Shown in pieces: positions 18,446 through 28,063 of a DNA stretch of 64,000 nt. Source of the stretch: Acidipropionibacterium sp. (lineage in GTDB: Bacteria; Actinomycetota; Actinomycetes; Propionibacteriales; Propionibacteriaceae); NCBI GenBank assembly GCA_022647765.1, contig JALCLH010000001.1:353480-417479 (forward strand). Reading direction: 5' to 3'. Under the pieces are notes generated by a model. That model saw only the letters and a program-made list of their open reading frames with translations, was not told where the DNA came from and made no database searches. A program made the position numbers and the translations under genes. The first letter of the stretch is position 1; each line of letters starts with the position of its first letter.

Positions 18446-19870
18446 TCAGACCGGCATCCAGGGGTGGATGAGGTGTTCTGGGGCCAGTGCCGCCGACAGC
18501 GCCTCCTCGTCGAGCAGGTGCTCCTCCAGGATGATCTCGCCGACGGTCCGGTTCTCGGCCAGCGCCTGCTGGGCGACCCGGGTGGCGGTGCGGTAGCCCA
18601 GCGCCGGGGAGAGCGCGGTGACGATGGACACCGAGCGCCACACCTCGTCGCGCAGCCGGTCGGTGTTGGCCGTGATGCCGGTGATGCAGCGGTCGGTGAA
18701 CACGTCCATCGCGCGATGCAGGTGCCGGATCTCCTCGAACAGCAGGTGGGCGATGATCGGCTCGAAGGCGTTGAGCTGGAGCTGACCGGCCTCGGCGGCC
18801 ATCGAGATGGTGACGTCGTGGCCGACGATCTCGAAGGCCACCTGGTTGACCATCTCGGGGATGACGGGATTCACCTTGCCGGGCATGATGCTGGAGCCGG
18901 CCTGGACGGCGGGCAGGTTGATCTCGCCCAGCCCGGCCCTCGGCCCCGAGGAGAGCAGTCGCAGGTCGTTGCAGATCTTGGAGGTCTTCACCGCGATCCG
19001 CTTGAGCACCCCGGACAGCTGCACGAAGCCGCCGACATCCTGGGTGGCCTCCACCAGATCATCGGAGCCGGACAGCTCCAGCCCGGTGAGCCGGGTGAGC
19101 TCGGCGATCATCGCCGGGGCGTAGGCCGACGGGGTGTTGATGCCGGTGCCGATGGCGGTGCCGCCGATGTTGAGCTCGGTGAGCAGCCGGCGGGCCGCGG
19201 CCAGCACGGCGACGTCGTTGCGCAGCATCACGGAATAGGTGCCGAACTCCTGGCCCAGGGTCATCGGGACGGCGTCCTGGAGCTGGGTGCGGCCGAGTTT
19301 GAGCACGTCTGCGAACTCGTCGGCCTTGGCGGCGAAGGCGTCGGCGGTGCGGTCGAGTGTCTTCGACAGGTCGTCCAGCATGAACAGCAGGGCGATCTTG
19401 ATGGCCGAGGGATAGACATCGTTGGTCGATTGGCAGCAGTTGACGTGGTTGTGCGGGTCGACGACGTCGTAGCGGCCCTTGGGCAGTCCGAGCTCCTCCA
19501 GAGCGACGTTGGCGATGACCTCGTTGGCGTTCATATTCGTGGAGGTTCCGGCGCCGCCCTGAATGGTGCCGACGGTGAACTGATCGTCGAATTCGCGGGA
19601 GCGGATTCGCTCGCAGGCGGCGGCGATGGCGGTGGCCGACTCGGTGGGGATCAGCCCCTGGGCGGCATTGACGGTGGCGGCCGCCTGTTTGATGACGGCC
19701 AGGGCGTCGACGAACTGGGGGTAATGTCCGATCCTCTTGCTGGTGATCGGGAAGTTCTCCAGAGCCCTGGCGGTGTTGATGCCCCAGTAGTGGCTGTTGT
19801 CGATCTGCACCTCCCCCAGGAGGTCGATCTCGGTGCGGGTGTGACGGGTTGCTGTGGCCGGCTGTGTCAT
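18446..19870 (-). CDS. aspA: Aspartate ammonia-lyase
   Basis: Deaminates aspartate to fumarate, which propionibacteria reduce to succinate. It has 474 residues. The fumarase/aspartase signature GSSIMPGKVNP is present, with the TNMNANEVIANVA and STNDVYPSA blocks that bind substrate. Fumarase C is closely related, but the overall pattern and length favour aspartase. ATG 19870 has GAGGAG four bases upstream; the longer GTG start would place that site inside the gene. The upstream unknown gene ends 8 bases before, so the two may be cotranscribed. Confidence 0.88.
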   Translation of the reverse strand: MTQPATATRHTRTEIDLLGEVQIDNSHYWGINTARALENFPITSKRIGHYPQFVDALAVIKQAAATVNAAQGLIPTESATAIAAACERIRSREFDDQFTVGTIQGGAGTSTNMNANEVIANVALEELGLPKGRYDVVDPHNHVNCCQSTNDVYPSAIKIALLFMLDDLSKTLDRTADAFAAKADEFADVLKLGRTQLQDAVPMTLGQEFGTYSVMLRNDVAVLAAARRLLTELNIGGTAIGTGINTPSAYAPAMIAELTRLTGLELSGSDDLVEATQDVGGFVQLSGVLKRIAVKTSKICNDLRLLSSGPRAGLGEINLPAVQAGSSIMPGKVNPVIPEMVNQVAFEIVGHDVTISMAAEAGQLQLNAFEPIIAHLLFEEIRHLHRAMDVFTDRCITGITANTDRLRDEVWRSVSIVTALSPALGYRTATRVAQQALAENRTVGEIILEEHLLDEEALSAALAPEHLIHPWMPV

Positions 19871-19878
19871 GAAGCTCC

Positions 19879-20674
19879 TCACCTCTGTGGACGACCATTC
19901 ACGGAGATCGTTTCGGCCCGGTTACGGCAATGTTTCAGTGACCTTGCGGCCATGCGGCGGACGCCTGTCACGGCGTCCTGGGCCGCGCCGCGCAACCGGC
20001 GCAGCGCCCCCTCGCGGACCTGGGAGCCATGGGCGGTGAGCATCGGGGAGACCTCCATCCCCGACTCGCTGGCGACCAGCACCGACCAGGCCAGGTCCAG
20101 CAGCACCTGGTCGGAGTGGCGATGGCTCCTTCCCAGACGCGGCGGCACCACCTCGGGGCGGGTGCCGGATCCGGCATCGAGGCGTCCCAGCTCGCCGGCC
20201 GCCTCGGCCATCACCCGGCGCAGCTCCTGGCCGGCCTCCGCCGGAGTGGGCGGGGGCAATGGCGGGCGTCCGGCCATGATCCGCCACTGGACCGCCGGAC
20301 CGACCGGCTGGGGAATCCAGCACAGACCGGCCGGGACGCCTGCCGGGGGCCGAGCTGTGACAGATCACCGCGGCCCCGGCGTCCAGCACCGCGGTGGTGA
20401 GCTCGGCGGGCCCGCGCAGCCCGGCCAGCCGCCCCGGGGAGGCCAGCACCGGCTCCCACAGTGCGGAACGAGCCTCGGGCCAGTGGGCGATCCGGGTCAG
20501 CGCCATCCTGATCGGCACCGACGCCAGCGGGTCCCGCTCGGGCAGGGAGAGGACGCCGTCGGGGTCGTGGACCTGGTGCATCGGACCGAGCCGGTCCTCG
20601 GCTGCCGGAGCGCTGATCCGCCCGGCGCACAGGTCGTTGAGCAGGCAGGTCAGCTCCAGACATGTCTCGCGCAC
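19879..20674 (-). CDS. Unknown protein upstream of aspA, frameshifted
   Basis: I do not recognise this family. After removing one base from the G run at 20345-20349 it reads as 264 residues. It is soluble, rich in Ala, Arg and Leu, with a Pro-rich middle (RPPLPPPTP) and two largely helical halves. The C-terminal half contains DQVLLDLAWSVLVASESGMEVSPML. No transmembrane segment, signal peptide or catalytic motif stands out. The GTG start has a TATTCT box 6 nt upstream. It is divergent from dxr and directly precedes aspA. Confidence 0.65.
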
Positions 20675-20680
20675 CCATGA

Positions 20681-20686
20681 AGAATA
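20681..20686 (-). promoter_or_regulatory. Leaderless -10 box for the unknown gene
   Basis: On the minus strand TATTCT ends 6 nt before GTG 20674. It lies back to back with the dxr promoter in a 58-bp divergent gap. Confidence 0.45.
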
Positions 20687-20720
20687 CGGTTCAGTGGAGC
20701 ACGACCCAGTGAGGTAGCCA

Positions 20721-20726
20721 TAGGCT
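20721..20726 (+). promoter_or_regulatory. Leaderless -10 box for dxr
   Basis: TAGGCT ends 6 nt before the dxr ATG, with no ribosome site. The same ATAGGCTGTC sequence precedes the RNA methyltransferase gene at 25456. Confidence 0.5.
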
Positions 20727-20732
20727 GTCGGT

Positions 20733-21815
20733 ATGCGACGCGTCATCCTTCTCGGCTCCACCGGATCCATCGGCACTCAGGCGCTGGACGTCATCCGGGC
20801 CAATCCCGAGAAGTTCGCGGTGGTGGGTCTGTCCGCCGGCTCGAACCGCGAGATGCTCGCCGCCCAGGCCGAGGAGTTCGGTGTCGAGCACACCGCCCTG
20901 GGCGCCGAGGAGTCCTGTCAGCTGGTGCGCGACGTCGAGGCCGAGGTCGTGCTCAACGGCATCACCGGATCGGTCGGGCTGGGGCCCACCCTGGCCGCCC
21001 TGGATGCCGGCCGTACCCTGGCCCTGGCCAACAAGGAGTCCCTCATCGTCGGCGGTGCGTTGGTGAAGCAGGCCGCCGCTCCCGGCCAGCTGGTACCGGT
21101 GGACTCCGAGCACTCCGCGATCGCCCAGGCCCTGCGGGCCGGACGCCCCTCGGAGGTGCGGCGTCTGGTGGTGACGGCCTCCGGCGGGCCCTTCCGCGGA
21201 CGCACCCGGGCCGAGCTCGAGCGCGTCACCCCCGCCCAGGCGCTGGCCCACCCCACCTGGCGGATGGGCCGGGTGGTCACCACGAACTCCGCGACCCTGG
21301 TGAACAAGGGCCTGGAGGTGATCGAGGCCCACCTGCTCTTCGACGTCGACTATCGGGACATCGAGGTGGTGGTGCATCCGCAGTCGGTGGTGCACTCGAT
21401 GGTCGAGTTCGTCGACGGCTCCACCATCGCCCAGGCCTCCCCGCCGGACATGCGGCTGCCCATCTCGCTGGGGCTGGGCTGGCCTGACCGGGTCGCGGGT
21501 GTCGGCGTCCCCTTCGACTGGTCCCGGGCCTCGACCTGGACCTTCGAGCCGCTGGACGAGAAGACCTTCCCGGCGGTGTCGCTGGCCCGTCAGGTGGGAA
21601 CCGCCGGCCTCACCTACCCGGCCGTCTTCAACGCCGCCAATGAGCAGGCCGTCGAGGCCTTCCACGCCGGCCGGCTCGCCTTCCCCGGGATCGTCGAGAC
21701 CATCCGGCGAGTCGTGGACGCCCACCAGCCGCCCTCCGAACTCACGGTGGACACCCTGTCGGAGGCCGAGGAGTGGGCCCGTCGCCGGGCCGACGAGCTG
21801 ATTTCGCTGAGTTGA
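20733..21815 (+). CDS. dxr: 1-Deoxy-D-xylulose 5-phosphate reductoisomerase
   Basis: Second enzyme of the MEP isoprenoid pathway, converting DXP to MEP with NADPH. It has 360 residues. The NADPH loop GSTGSIG is at residues 8-14; [11 protein letters not shown], the metal-site region [25 protein letters not shown] and [11 protein letters not shown] follow in order. It is usually next to rseP and ispG in actinobacteria; here those lie about 17 kb downstream. Confidence 0.96.
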   Translation: MRRVILLGSTGSIGTQALDVIRANPEKFAVVGLSAGSNREMLAAQAEEFGVEHTALGAEESCQLVRDVEAEVVLNGITGSVGLGPTLAALDAGRTLALANKESLIVGGALVKQAAAPGQLVPVDSEHSAIAQALRAGRPSEVRRLVVTASGGPFRGRTRAELERVTPAQALAHPTWRMGRVVTTNSATLVNKGLEVIEAHLLFDVDYRDIEVVVHPQSVVHSMVEFVDGSTIAQASPPDMRLPISLGLGWPDRVAGVGVPFDWSRASTWTFEPLDEKTFPAVSLARQVGTAGLTYPAVFNAANEQAVEAFHAGRLAFPGIVETIRRVVDAHQPPSELTVDTLSEAEEWARRRADELISLS

Positions 21816-21848
21816 CCCGTCACCGGGACCACATCTGGGGATCGTTGA

Positions 21849-21854
21849 TAGGTT
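21849..21854 (+). promoter_or_regulatory. Leaderless -10 box for the ABC ATPase gene
   Basis: TAGGTT ends 7 nt before ATG 21862, with no ribosome site between. Confidence 0.45.
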
Positions 21855-21861
21855 CGGGGCC

Positions 21862-22650
21862 ATGAGCGCAGTGGTGGAGTTGGCGGGGGTGGGCGTGCGG
21901 CGCGGCACCACCCAGATCCTCGACGATGTGGACTGGCGGGTGGACGAGGGGCAGCGATGGGTGCTGGTCGGGCCCAACGGCGCCGGCAAGACCACCCTGC
22001 TGCAGATCCTGGCCGCCCAGCTGCACCCGACCACCGGCGTCGTGGAGATCCTCGACGAGATCCTGGGAGCCGTCGACGTCTTCGAGCTGCGCCCCCGGAT
22101 CGGCGTCTCCTCCTCGGCCCTGGCCCACCGCATCCCGCCCCACGAGACGGTGCGCGACGTCGTCGTGTCCGCCGCCTGGGCGGTGATCGGGCGCTGGCGC
22201 GAGGCCTACGACCCGATGGATCTGGCCCGGGCCGACGAGCTGGTCGCCCAGATGGGCCTGGCCGGCATGGCCGACCGCAGCTACGGCACCCTCAGCGAGG
22301 GGGAGCGCAAGCGGGTCGAGATAGCCCGGGCCCTGATGACCGACCCGGAGCTGCTGCTGCTCGACGAGCCCGCAGCCGGCCTCGACCTGGCCGGCCGGGA
22401 GCAGCTGGTCGCCGTGATGTCTCAGATCTGCACCGATCCCGACGCCCCGGCCACGGTGCTGGTGACCCACCACCTCGAGGAGATCCCGGCAGGCATCACC
22501 CACGCCCTGGTGCTCGACCACGGCCATGTGGTGGCCAGTGGTCCGGTGGGCGAGGTGCTGACCTCCGAGATCTTGTCGAAAGCCTTCGGACTACCCTTGG
22601 AGGTCACCCACAGCAATGGCCGTTGGGGCGCCTTCGCAACCAAGGGGTGA
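21862..22650 (+). CDS. ABC-type ATPase without a partner permease
   Basis: A 262-residue ATPase with Walker A GPNGAGKTT, signature TLSEGERKR, Walker B LLLLDEPAAGLDL and switch VTHHLEEIP. It resembles the ModF/iron-transport-like ATPase group (COG1119), whose members often lack a neighbouring permease. No membrane subunit is encoded nearby; the next gene is NfeD-like, 6 bases downstream, so the three genes 21862-24411 may form one operon. Confidence 0.85.
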   Translation: MSAVVELAGVGVRRGTTQILDDVDWRVDEGQRWVLVGPNGAGKTTLLQILAAQLHPTTGVVEILDEILGAVDVFELRPRIGVSSSALAHRIPPHETVRDVVVSAAWAVIGRWREAYDPMDLARADELVAQMGLAGMADRSYGTLSEGERKRVEIARALMTDPELLLLDEPAAGLDLAGREQLVAVMSQICTDPDAPATVLVTHHLEEIPAGITHALVLDHGHVVASGPVGEVLTSEILSKAFGLPLEVTHSNGRWGAFATKG

Positions 22651-22656
22651 GTCCGG

Positions 22657-23163
22657 ATGAGTGAGTTCTGGGACTGGATCGTCGCTCACGGCTGGGTCGG
22701 CTGGCTGGGCGCCTCCGCGATCCTGGCCTGCGCCGAGATGCTCACTCTCGACTTCACCCTGTTGATGCTGGCCTCCGGGGCGCTGGCCGGCGCCATCACC
22801 GCGGCCATCCTGCCCGGGGCGTGGCTGATCCAGGTGCTGGTCGCGGTCGCGGTGGGCGGCGTCATGCTCGCGGTGCTGCGCCCCACCCTGCTCAAGCGGG
22901 TGCGCGACGCGCCCGGCTACCGGTCGCTGCTGGACCAGCTGGTGGGCTCAGAGGGCACCGCCACCCGGCGGATCGACTCCGAATCGGGCGAGGTGAAGGT
23001 TCGCGGGGAGGTGTGGGAGGCCCGCACGATGTCTCCCGGCGTCGTCATCGAGGCCGGCGAGGGCATCGAGGTCTTCCAGGTCGACGCCACCACCCTCGTC
23101 GTCTATCCGGCCAGTCAAGGACTGGGGTGGCAGGATGGGGGGTACCTTCCACCCTCTCGCTGA
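22657..23163 (+). CDS. NfeD-like membrane protein
   Basis: A 168-residue protein with two or three hydrophobic segments in the first 80 residues, followed by a small OB-fold-like domain (GSEGTATRRIDSESGEVKVRGEVWEAR). This is the short NfeD form that partners stomatin-type proteins and lacks the ClpP-like protease domain. Its TGA overlaps the ribosome site of the stomatin gene 9 bases downstream. Confidence 0.88.
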   Translation: MSEFWDWIVAHGWVGWLGASAILACAEMLTLDFTLLMLASGALAGAITAAILPGAWLIQVLVAVAVGGVMLAVLRPTLLKRVRDAPGYRSLLDQLVGSEGTATRRIDSESGEVKVRGEVWEARTMSPGVVIEAGEGIEVFQVDATTLVVYPASQGLGWQDGGYLPPSR

Positions 23164-23172
23164 GGAGAACCG

Positions 23173-24411
23173 ATGGCCGAAATCATTGTCGCACTCGTCA
23201 TCATCGTCCTGGTGGTGTTCATCCTCGCCTCATCGGTGAAGATCATCCACCAGCAGAAGATCGGGCTGGTGGAGCGGCTCGGAAAGTTCCACCGGCGTCT
23301 CACCCCCGGGCCGCACCTCGTGGTGCCCATCATCGACCGGGTCCAGTACAACCTGGACATGCGCGAGCAGGTCCAGCCCTTCCCGCCCCAGGGGGTCATC
23401 ACCGAGGACAACCTGATGGTCAACATCGACTCGGTGATCTACTTCCAGATCGTCGATCCGGAGCGAGCCGCCTACGAGGCGCAGTCCTACCGCACCGCCA
23501 TCGAGCAGCTGACCATGACCACCCTGCGCAACATCATCGGCGGGATGGACATGGAGGCGGCGCTGACCTCCCGCGAGGAGATCAACCAGAAGCTGCGCTC
23601 GGTGCTCGACGAGGCCACCGGCAAGTGGGGCATCAAGGTCAACCGCGTCGAGCTGCGCGCCATCGAGCCGCCGCCCACCATCCGCGACGCGATGGAGAAG
23701 GGCGCCCGCGCCGAGCGCGACAAGCGGGCCGCGATCCTGCTGGCCGAGGGCCAGCGGCAGTCCCAGATCCTGGCCGCCGGCGGCGATCGGGAGTCGGCGA
23801 TCCTGAGAGCCCAGGGCGATCGGGAGGCCGCGGTGCTGCGCGCCCAGGCCGACCGGCAGGCCCAGATGCTGAGGTCGGAGGGCGAGGCCCAGGCGATCAC
23901 CACCGTCTTCAACGCCATTCATGCCGGCCAGCCCGACCAGGGGCTGCTGGCCTATCAGTACATGCAGATGCTGCCCACCCTGGCCCGCGGCGACTCCAAC
24001 AAGGTGTGGATCGTTCCCAGCGAGCTCAACGACGCGCTGCGCGGGCTCGGGCAGATGGTGGGGGAGGGGGAGAGCCCCAGGCCGACCTACCAGGCCTCGG
24101 ATCCCTCGAAGTTCGAGTCGCCGGAGAAGGTCGATGTGATGGCCGAGATCGCCCAGCAGAAGGAGGACGAGCGGGCGCAGTCCGATGCCACCGTCCAGCA
24201 GGCGATCGAGGAGGCGGCCAAGCTGGAGAATCCGGCTCTCGGCTCGGCTCCCCGGGCCAAGGCCCGGCCCGAGGTCACTCCCGGCGGCAGGCGCGGCGTC
24301 CCCGCCGAGCAGCAGGCCCAGGGGCCGATGGGCGGGCTCTATCAGACCGGTTGGGGAGCGCCGGGGAATCCGCCGTCGTCTCCGGCGCCGGAGGCGCCGG
24401 AGCAGGGCTGA
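23173..24411 (+). CDS. SPFH/stomatin-like membrane scaffold protein
   Basis: A 412-residue protein with one N-terminal membrane anchor (residues 3-22), the SPFH/band 7 domain to about residue 205, then a long charged coiled coil with QRQSQILAAGGDRESAILRAQGD-type repeats, and a disordered Pro/Gly-rich tail. Such proteins oligomerise on the membrane with NfeD partners and are thought to organise membrane domains or protease complexes. A GAGGAG site precedes ATG. Confidence 0.9.
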   Translation: MAEIIVALVIIVLVVFILASSVKIIHQQKIGLVERLGKFHRRLTPGPHLVVPIIDRVQYNLDMREQVQPFPPQGVITEDNLMVNIDSVIYFQIVDPERAAYEAQSYRTAIEQLTMTTLRNIIGGMDMEAALTSREEINQKLRSVLDEATGKWGIKVNRVELRAIEPPPTIRDAMEKGARAERDKRAAILLAEGQRQSQILAAGGDRESAILRAQGDREAAVLRAQADRQAQMLRSEGEAQAITTVFNAIHAGQPDQGLLAYQYMQMLPTLARGDSNKVWIVPSELNDALRGLGQMVGEGESPRPTYQASDPSKFESPEKVDVMAEIAQQKEDERAQSDATVQQAIEEAAKLENPALGSAPRAKARPEVTPGGRRGVPAEQQAQGPMGGLYQTGWGAPGNPPSSPAPEAPEQG

Positions 24412-24417
24412 CGCCGT

Positions 24418-25416
24418 TCAGCTGTCCTCGGGGTGCTGCCGGGCCCACTGGTCCCGGTAGCGCCCCGCGATCCATCCGCAGGCGATCAGCTGGGACATGT
24501 GGAAGATCATCAGCGGCAGCACGATGAGACCGATCGGCTGGCCGGTGAACAGCACGGCGGCCATCGGCAGCCCGGTCGCCAGCGACTTCTTGGTGCCGCA
24601 GAACTGGATCGCGATCCGGTCGGCCCGGTTGAAGCGCAGCCAGCCGCCCAGCGCCCAGGTGAACCACAGCATGAGGGCCAGCAGGGCCAGGCAGATGAGG
24701 ATGGTGAGACCGAGCTGGCCGATGCTGGTCATCGACCAGATGTGCTCGCGCATGCCCGACGAGAAGGCCGAGTAGACCACCGCCAGGATGACGCCGTTGT
24801 CGACGAACTTGAGCGGTTTCCGGTGCTCGACGACGAGCCGGGAGGTGAGTGGCCGGGAGAGCTGGCCGAGGATGAAGGGCAGCAGGATCTGGATCAGCAC
24901 GTCGAGGATCGACGAGGCGGAGATGGTGATCCCCGAGCTGGAGGAGACCAGGAAGAAGGCCAGCACCGGGGTGATGAAGGTGCCCAGCAGGTTGGAGGTG
25001 GTGGCCGAGACGATCGCCCCGGGGATGTTGCCGTGGGCGATGGAGGTGAAGTTGATCGAGGACTGCACCGTCGAGGGCACCAGACACAGCCAGAGCAGGC
25101 CCAGGTAGAGCAGCGGGGAGATCGCCCAGGGCTCCAGGACGCGCATCCCGACGCCGATCAGCGGGAAGACCACGAAGGTGCATCCCAGAATGGTGAGGTG
25201 CAGCCGCCAGTGCTTGAGCCCCTCCAAGGTCTCCCTCGGCTCCAGGCGGGCGCCGTAGAGCAGGAAGAGCAGGAAGACGAGGATGTTGACCGCCCAGTCG
25301 ACCACCGGGACGGCGGCGCCCCGGGCGGGCAGGATGCTGGCGATGACGGCGGCCGAGACGATGCCGACCAGGAACCAGTTGATCCTGATGGTGCGTCCGC
25401 CGGGGCTGTGATTCAC
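24418..25416 (-). CDS. BASS-family (bile acid:sodium symporter-like) transporter
   Basis: A 332-residue membrane protein with about ten hydrophobic helices and the family blocks LWLCLVPSTVQSS and QFCGTKKSLATGLPMA. It resembles the YfeH-type branch, whose substrates are mostly unknown. The start is GTG with a TAGGGT box 6 nt upstream. It ends 6 bases from the stomatin gene, in convergent orientation. Confidence 0.85.
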   Translation of the reverse strand: MNHSPGGRTIRINWFLVGIVSAAVIASILPARGAAVPVVDWAVNILVFLLFLLYGARLEPRETLEGLKHWRLHLTILGCTFVVFPLIGVGMRVLEPWAISPLLYLGLLWLCLVPSTVQSSINFTSIAHGNIPGAIVSATTSNLLGTFITPVLAFFLVSSSSGITISASSILDVLIQILLPFILGQLSRPLTSRLVVEHRKPLKFVDNGVILAVVYSAFSSGMREHIWSMTSIGQLGLTILICLALLALMLWFTWALGGWLRFNRADRIAIQFCGTKKSLATGLPMAAVLFTGQPIGLIVLPLMIFHMSQLIACGWIAGRYRDQWARQHPEDS

Positions 25417-25422
25417 CGGGAC

Positions 25423-25428
25423 ACCCTA
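25423..25428 (-). promoter_or_regulatory. Leaderless -10 box for the BASS transporter
   Basis: On the minus strand TAGGGT ends 6 nt before GTG 25416. A 10-bp direct repeat TTCTGCGAGG (25430 and 25445) fills the rest of the divergent gap. Confidence 0.45.
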
Positions 25429-25456
25429 TTCTGCGAGGCGCTGTTCTGCGAGGTCA

Positions 25457-25462
25457 TAGGCT
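25457..25462 (+). promoter_or_regulatory. Leaderless -10 box for the RNA methyltransferase
   Basis: TAGGCT ends 6 nt before GTG 25469. The box and flanks match those of dxr. Confidence 0.45.
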
Positions 25463-25468
25463 GTCCGG

Positions 25469-26284
25469 GTGGCCCAGTTCGTGACGATCGATGATCCCCA
25501 TGACCCCCGTCTCGCCGACTACGTGAGCCTGCGCGACGTCAACCTCCGCAAGAGTCTGGAGGCGGCGGAGGGGCTGTTCATCGCGGAGGGGGCGAAGATC
25601 ATCCGGCGGGCCGCCGATGCCGGCTACCGGCCCCGCTCCTATCTGCTGGCGCCGCGCTGGATCGAGGGGCTGCGAGATCTGCTGGACGCCGTCGACGTGC
25701 CGGTCTACGTGGTGAGCGAGAAGCTGGCCGAGCAGGTCACCGGGTTCCACGTGCACCGCGGCGCGCTGGCCTCAATGGAGCGGGTCACCCGGTGGAGCGA
25801 GGACGACCTGATGGACGCCGGCCGGCTGGTGGTCTGCGAGGACATCGTCGACCACACCAATGTGGGGGCGATCATCCGGTGCGCCGCCGGGCTGGGCTGG
25901 GACGGCGTCCTGCTCGCTCCGAGGGCCGCCGATCCGCTCTACCGGCGGGCGATCAAGACCTCGATGGGCACCGTCTTCGCGCTGCCGTGGGCGCGAATGA
26001 GCGACTGGCGCCTGGGCCTGGAGCGCCTCAAGGAGCACGGCTTCACGGTGGCCGCGATGGCCCTGAGCGAGGACTCGGTGACCCTCGGAGAGTTCGCCGC
26101 CTCGCTGCGACGGGAGCCGCGCAAGGTCGCCCTGCTGATGGGCACCGAGGGTGCCGGGCTGTCCTCGCACTGGATTTCCCAGGCCGATGTGGTGGTGCGC
26201 ATCCCGATGCGCCACGGGGTGGACTCCCTCAACGTCGCCGCTGCCGCGGCGGTGGCCTGCTACGCGCTCACCCCTTCGGAGTGA
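25469..26284 (+). CDS. TrmH/SpoU family RNA 2'-O-methyltransferase
   Basis: A 271-residue SPOUT enzyme. The N-terminal substrate-binding domain is followed by the trefoil-knot domain with NVGAIIRCAAGLGWDGVLL, LMGTEGAGLS and IPMRHGVDSLNVAAAAAV, the three SpoU motifs. It methylates a ribose in tRNA or rRNA; the site cannot be told from sequence. Its last 17 bases overlap the 3' end of def on the other strand. Confidence 0.9.
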   Translation: MAQFVTIDDPHDPRLADYVSLRDVNLRKSLEAAEGLFIAEGAKIIRRAADAGYRPRSYLLAPRWIEGLRDLLDAVDVPVYVVSEKLAEQVTGFHVHRGALASMERVTRWSEDDLMDAGRLVVCEDIVDHTNVGAIIRCAAGLGWDGVLLAPRAADPLYRRAIKTSMGTVFALPWARMSDWRLGLERLKEHGFTVAAMALSEDSVTLGEFAASLRREPRKVALLMGTEGAGLSSHWISQADVVVRIPMRHGVDSLNVAAAAAVACYALTPSE

Positions 26285-26870
26285 GCGGCCAGTCGTCGGG
26301 GTAGAGGTGGTCGAGGTCGGCGTGCTGCTCGTCCAGCTTGCGGCGCGAGCGCTTGGACAGCCGGTCGCCGAAGACGATGCCGTTGCAGTGGTCGGTCTCG
26401 TGCTGGAGGCAGCGGGCGAAGTAGCCGGTGCCGGTGACGGTGAGCTCCCCGCCCCAGGGATCCTGCCCGGTGCAGGTGGCCAGGTCCGGGCGGGCCAGCG
26501 GCTGGAATCCGCCCGGCCAGGACAGGCAGCCCTCGTCGACCGAGACCAGGTTGCGATCCTTGCCGCTGGGCAGGGTGACCACCGGGTTGCAGACGGCGCC
26601 CTTGTGAACGACTCCGTCGTCATCGGGGCACTCGTAGATGAACAGGGACAGGCTCAGACCCACCTGGGTGGCGGCCAGGCCGACCCCATCGGCGGCCTTG
26701 TTGGTGACGAACATGTCGCGGATCAGCTCGTGCAGGTCCTCGTCGAAGTCGGTGACCGGCTCGGTCCTGGCGTGCAGCACGGGCTCGTCCCAGCGGGTCA
26801 CCCGTCGCACATTCCCGCCGGTGAAGAGCTCCGCCCACCTGGGATCGTCGGTCGGGGTGTGCTCACGCAT
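26268..26870 (-). CDS. def: Peptide deformylase
   Basis: Removes the formyl group from nascent proteins. All three motifs are present: GVGLAATQVG, EGCLSWPGG with the metal Cys, and QHETDHCNG with the two metal His and catalytic Glu. The ATG has GGAG upstream in GGAGTTTTTC. The frame is open upstream into the lactonase gene with no stop between, but the ribosome site and the family's normal length of 200 residues mark this ATG as the start. Confidence 0.93.
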   Translation of the reverse strand: MREHTPTDDPRWAELFTGGNVRRVTRWDEPVLHARTEPVTDFDEDLHELIRDMFVTNKAADGVGLAATQVGLSLSLFIYECPDDDGVVHKGAVCNPVVTLPSGKDRNLVSVDEGCLSWPGGFQPLARPDLATCTGQDPWGGELTVTGTGYFARCLQHETDHCNGIVFGDRLSKRSRRKLDEQHADLDHLYPDDWPLTPKG

Positions 26871-26941
26871 GAAAAACTCCTCAGCTGCTGCGAACCGGTG
26901 CGGACCCGGTGATGTGCCGGGCTGATTCTGCCACGTTCCTG

Positions 26942-27996
26942 TCAGACCGTTACTCCAGGTGAGGATGTGGGTGGCTCCGGGGAGGTCCAGGCAGAGCCGC
27001 TGCGCCCAGCCGTCGGCGCCCCGGGTGTAGCAGGACACGGTCCCGGCGTCCTGCTGGGCCACCCAGACCCGGTCCCCGTCCACGGTGAGATCGCGCGGGT
27101 TGGCGCCTCCGCAGTCGAACTCCTCACGGATGCTCGGGGTTCCCGACCAGCTGGTGAGGGTGTCGAGGCCGGTGATCACCGAGACTGTGCCGACCAGCCG
27201 ATTGGCGACCAGCAGGGAGCCGTCCGGCCCGGGCACCAGACCTGAGGGCTGGGAGCGGCCGTTCCGGGAGGCCGGCACCTGATCGTGCGGATGCCAGTCC
27301 TTGGCCCAGGCCTCCTCGCCGGCCTGCCGGGTGAAGGTGAGCAGCGTCCCGGACAGCTCTCCGCAGACGGTGATCAGCTGGCGCGGGCCGTGGCTCGACA
27401 GCACCAGGTGACGCGGCCCGAAGCCCGGCGGGGTGGGGATCGCCCCGATCCGCTCCAGCCCGGCCGGTCCGAACTTGAGAATGTGGATCTGGTCGGTGCC
27501 CAGGTCGGTGACGGCCAGGTGCCCGCGGTCCAGCCAGGTCACCTGGTGGGCGTGCGGTCCCTCCTGCCGGGAGATCACCGGGCCCTGCCCGCTGAACCGG
27601 ATCCGGCCGACCTGCTGCGGCTCAGCGCGCCACGGGTTCAGCCCGATGACCGACACCTCGCCCGAGCCGTAGTGGGCCACGGCGAGCAGTCGACCGGTGG
27701 GGTCGAGGGCGGCGTGACAGGGCACCCCGCCGCCGAGGTCCAGGCCGTCGACGACCGTGAGGTTGTCGGCCCTGCACCAGCCACAGATGGGAGTCGCGCT
27801 CCCCGATGACTGCCAACAGGTTCCCCAGTGGAACGACCCAGGAGGCGTCTCCCAGCGTCACCGATCCGGTCTGTTCGGCCCGCAGCTGGGCCTCGGGGCC
27901 GGGACCGCTCGCCTCGACGGCCCAGGCGGTGAGCCCGCCGGTGCCGGAATCGGTGCTGTATCCGCTGGCCAGGACGGGGGTGCGCAGGACGGTCAT
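26942..27996 (-). CDS. Lactonase-family beta-propeller protein, frameshifted
   Basis: Resembles the cytosolic 6-phosphogluconolactonase-type seven-bladed propellers (COG2706); GPHAHQV and LGTDQIHIL are typical. A +1 shift in CCC 27770-27772 separates the N-terminal part; correction gives SHLWLVQADNLTVVDGL. Near 26955 the frame runs without a stop into def; one extra base there would hide the stop at 26942, giving THILTWVTV as C terminus. Corrected length is 350 residues. The enzyme may serve the pentose phosphate pathway, but many family members have other or unknown substrates. Confidence 0.72.
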
Positions 27997-28002
27997 GGCC
28001 GC

Positions 28003-28008
28003 AGCGTA
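28003..28008 (-). promoter_or_regulatory. Leaderless -10 box for the lactonase
   Basis: On the minus strand TACGCT ends 6 nt before ATG 27996, which helps fix that start. Confidence 0.45.
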
Positions 28009-28063
28009 TTGCACGCGGGGAGGTGAGGACGACGTCCCGTGTTCCGAGGAGAAGCGCGGCACA

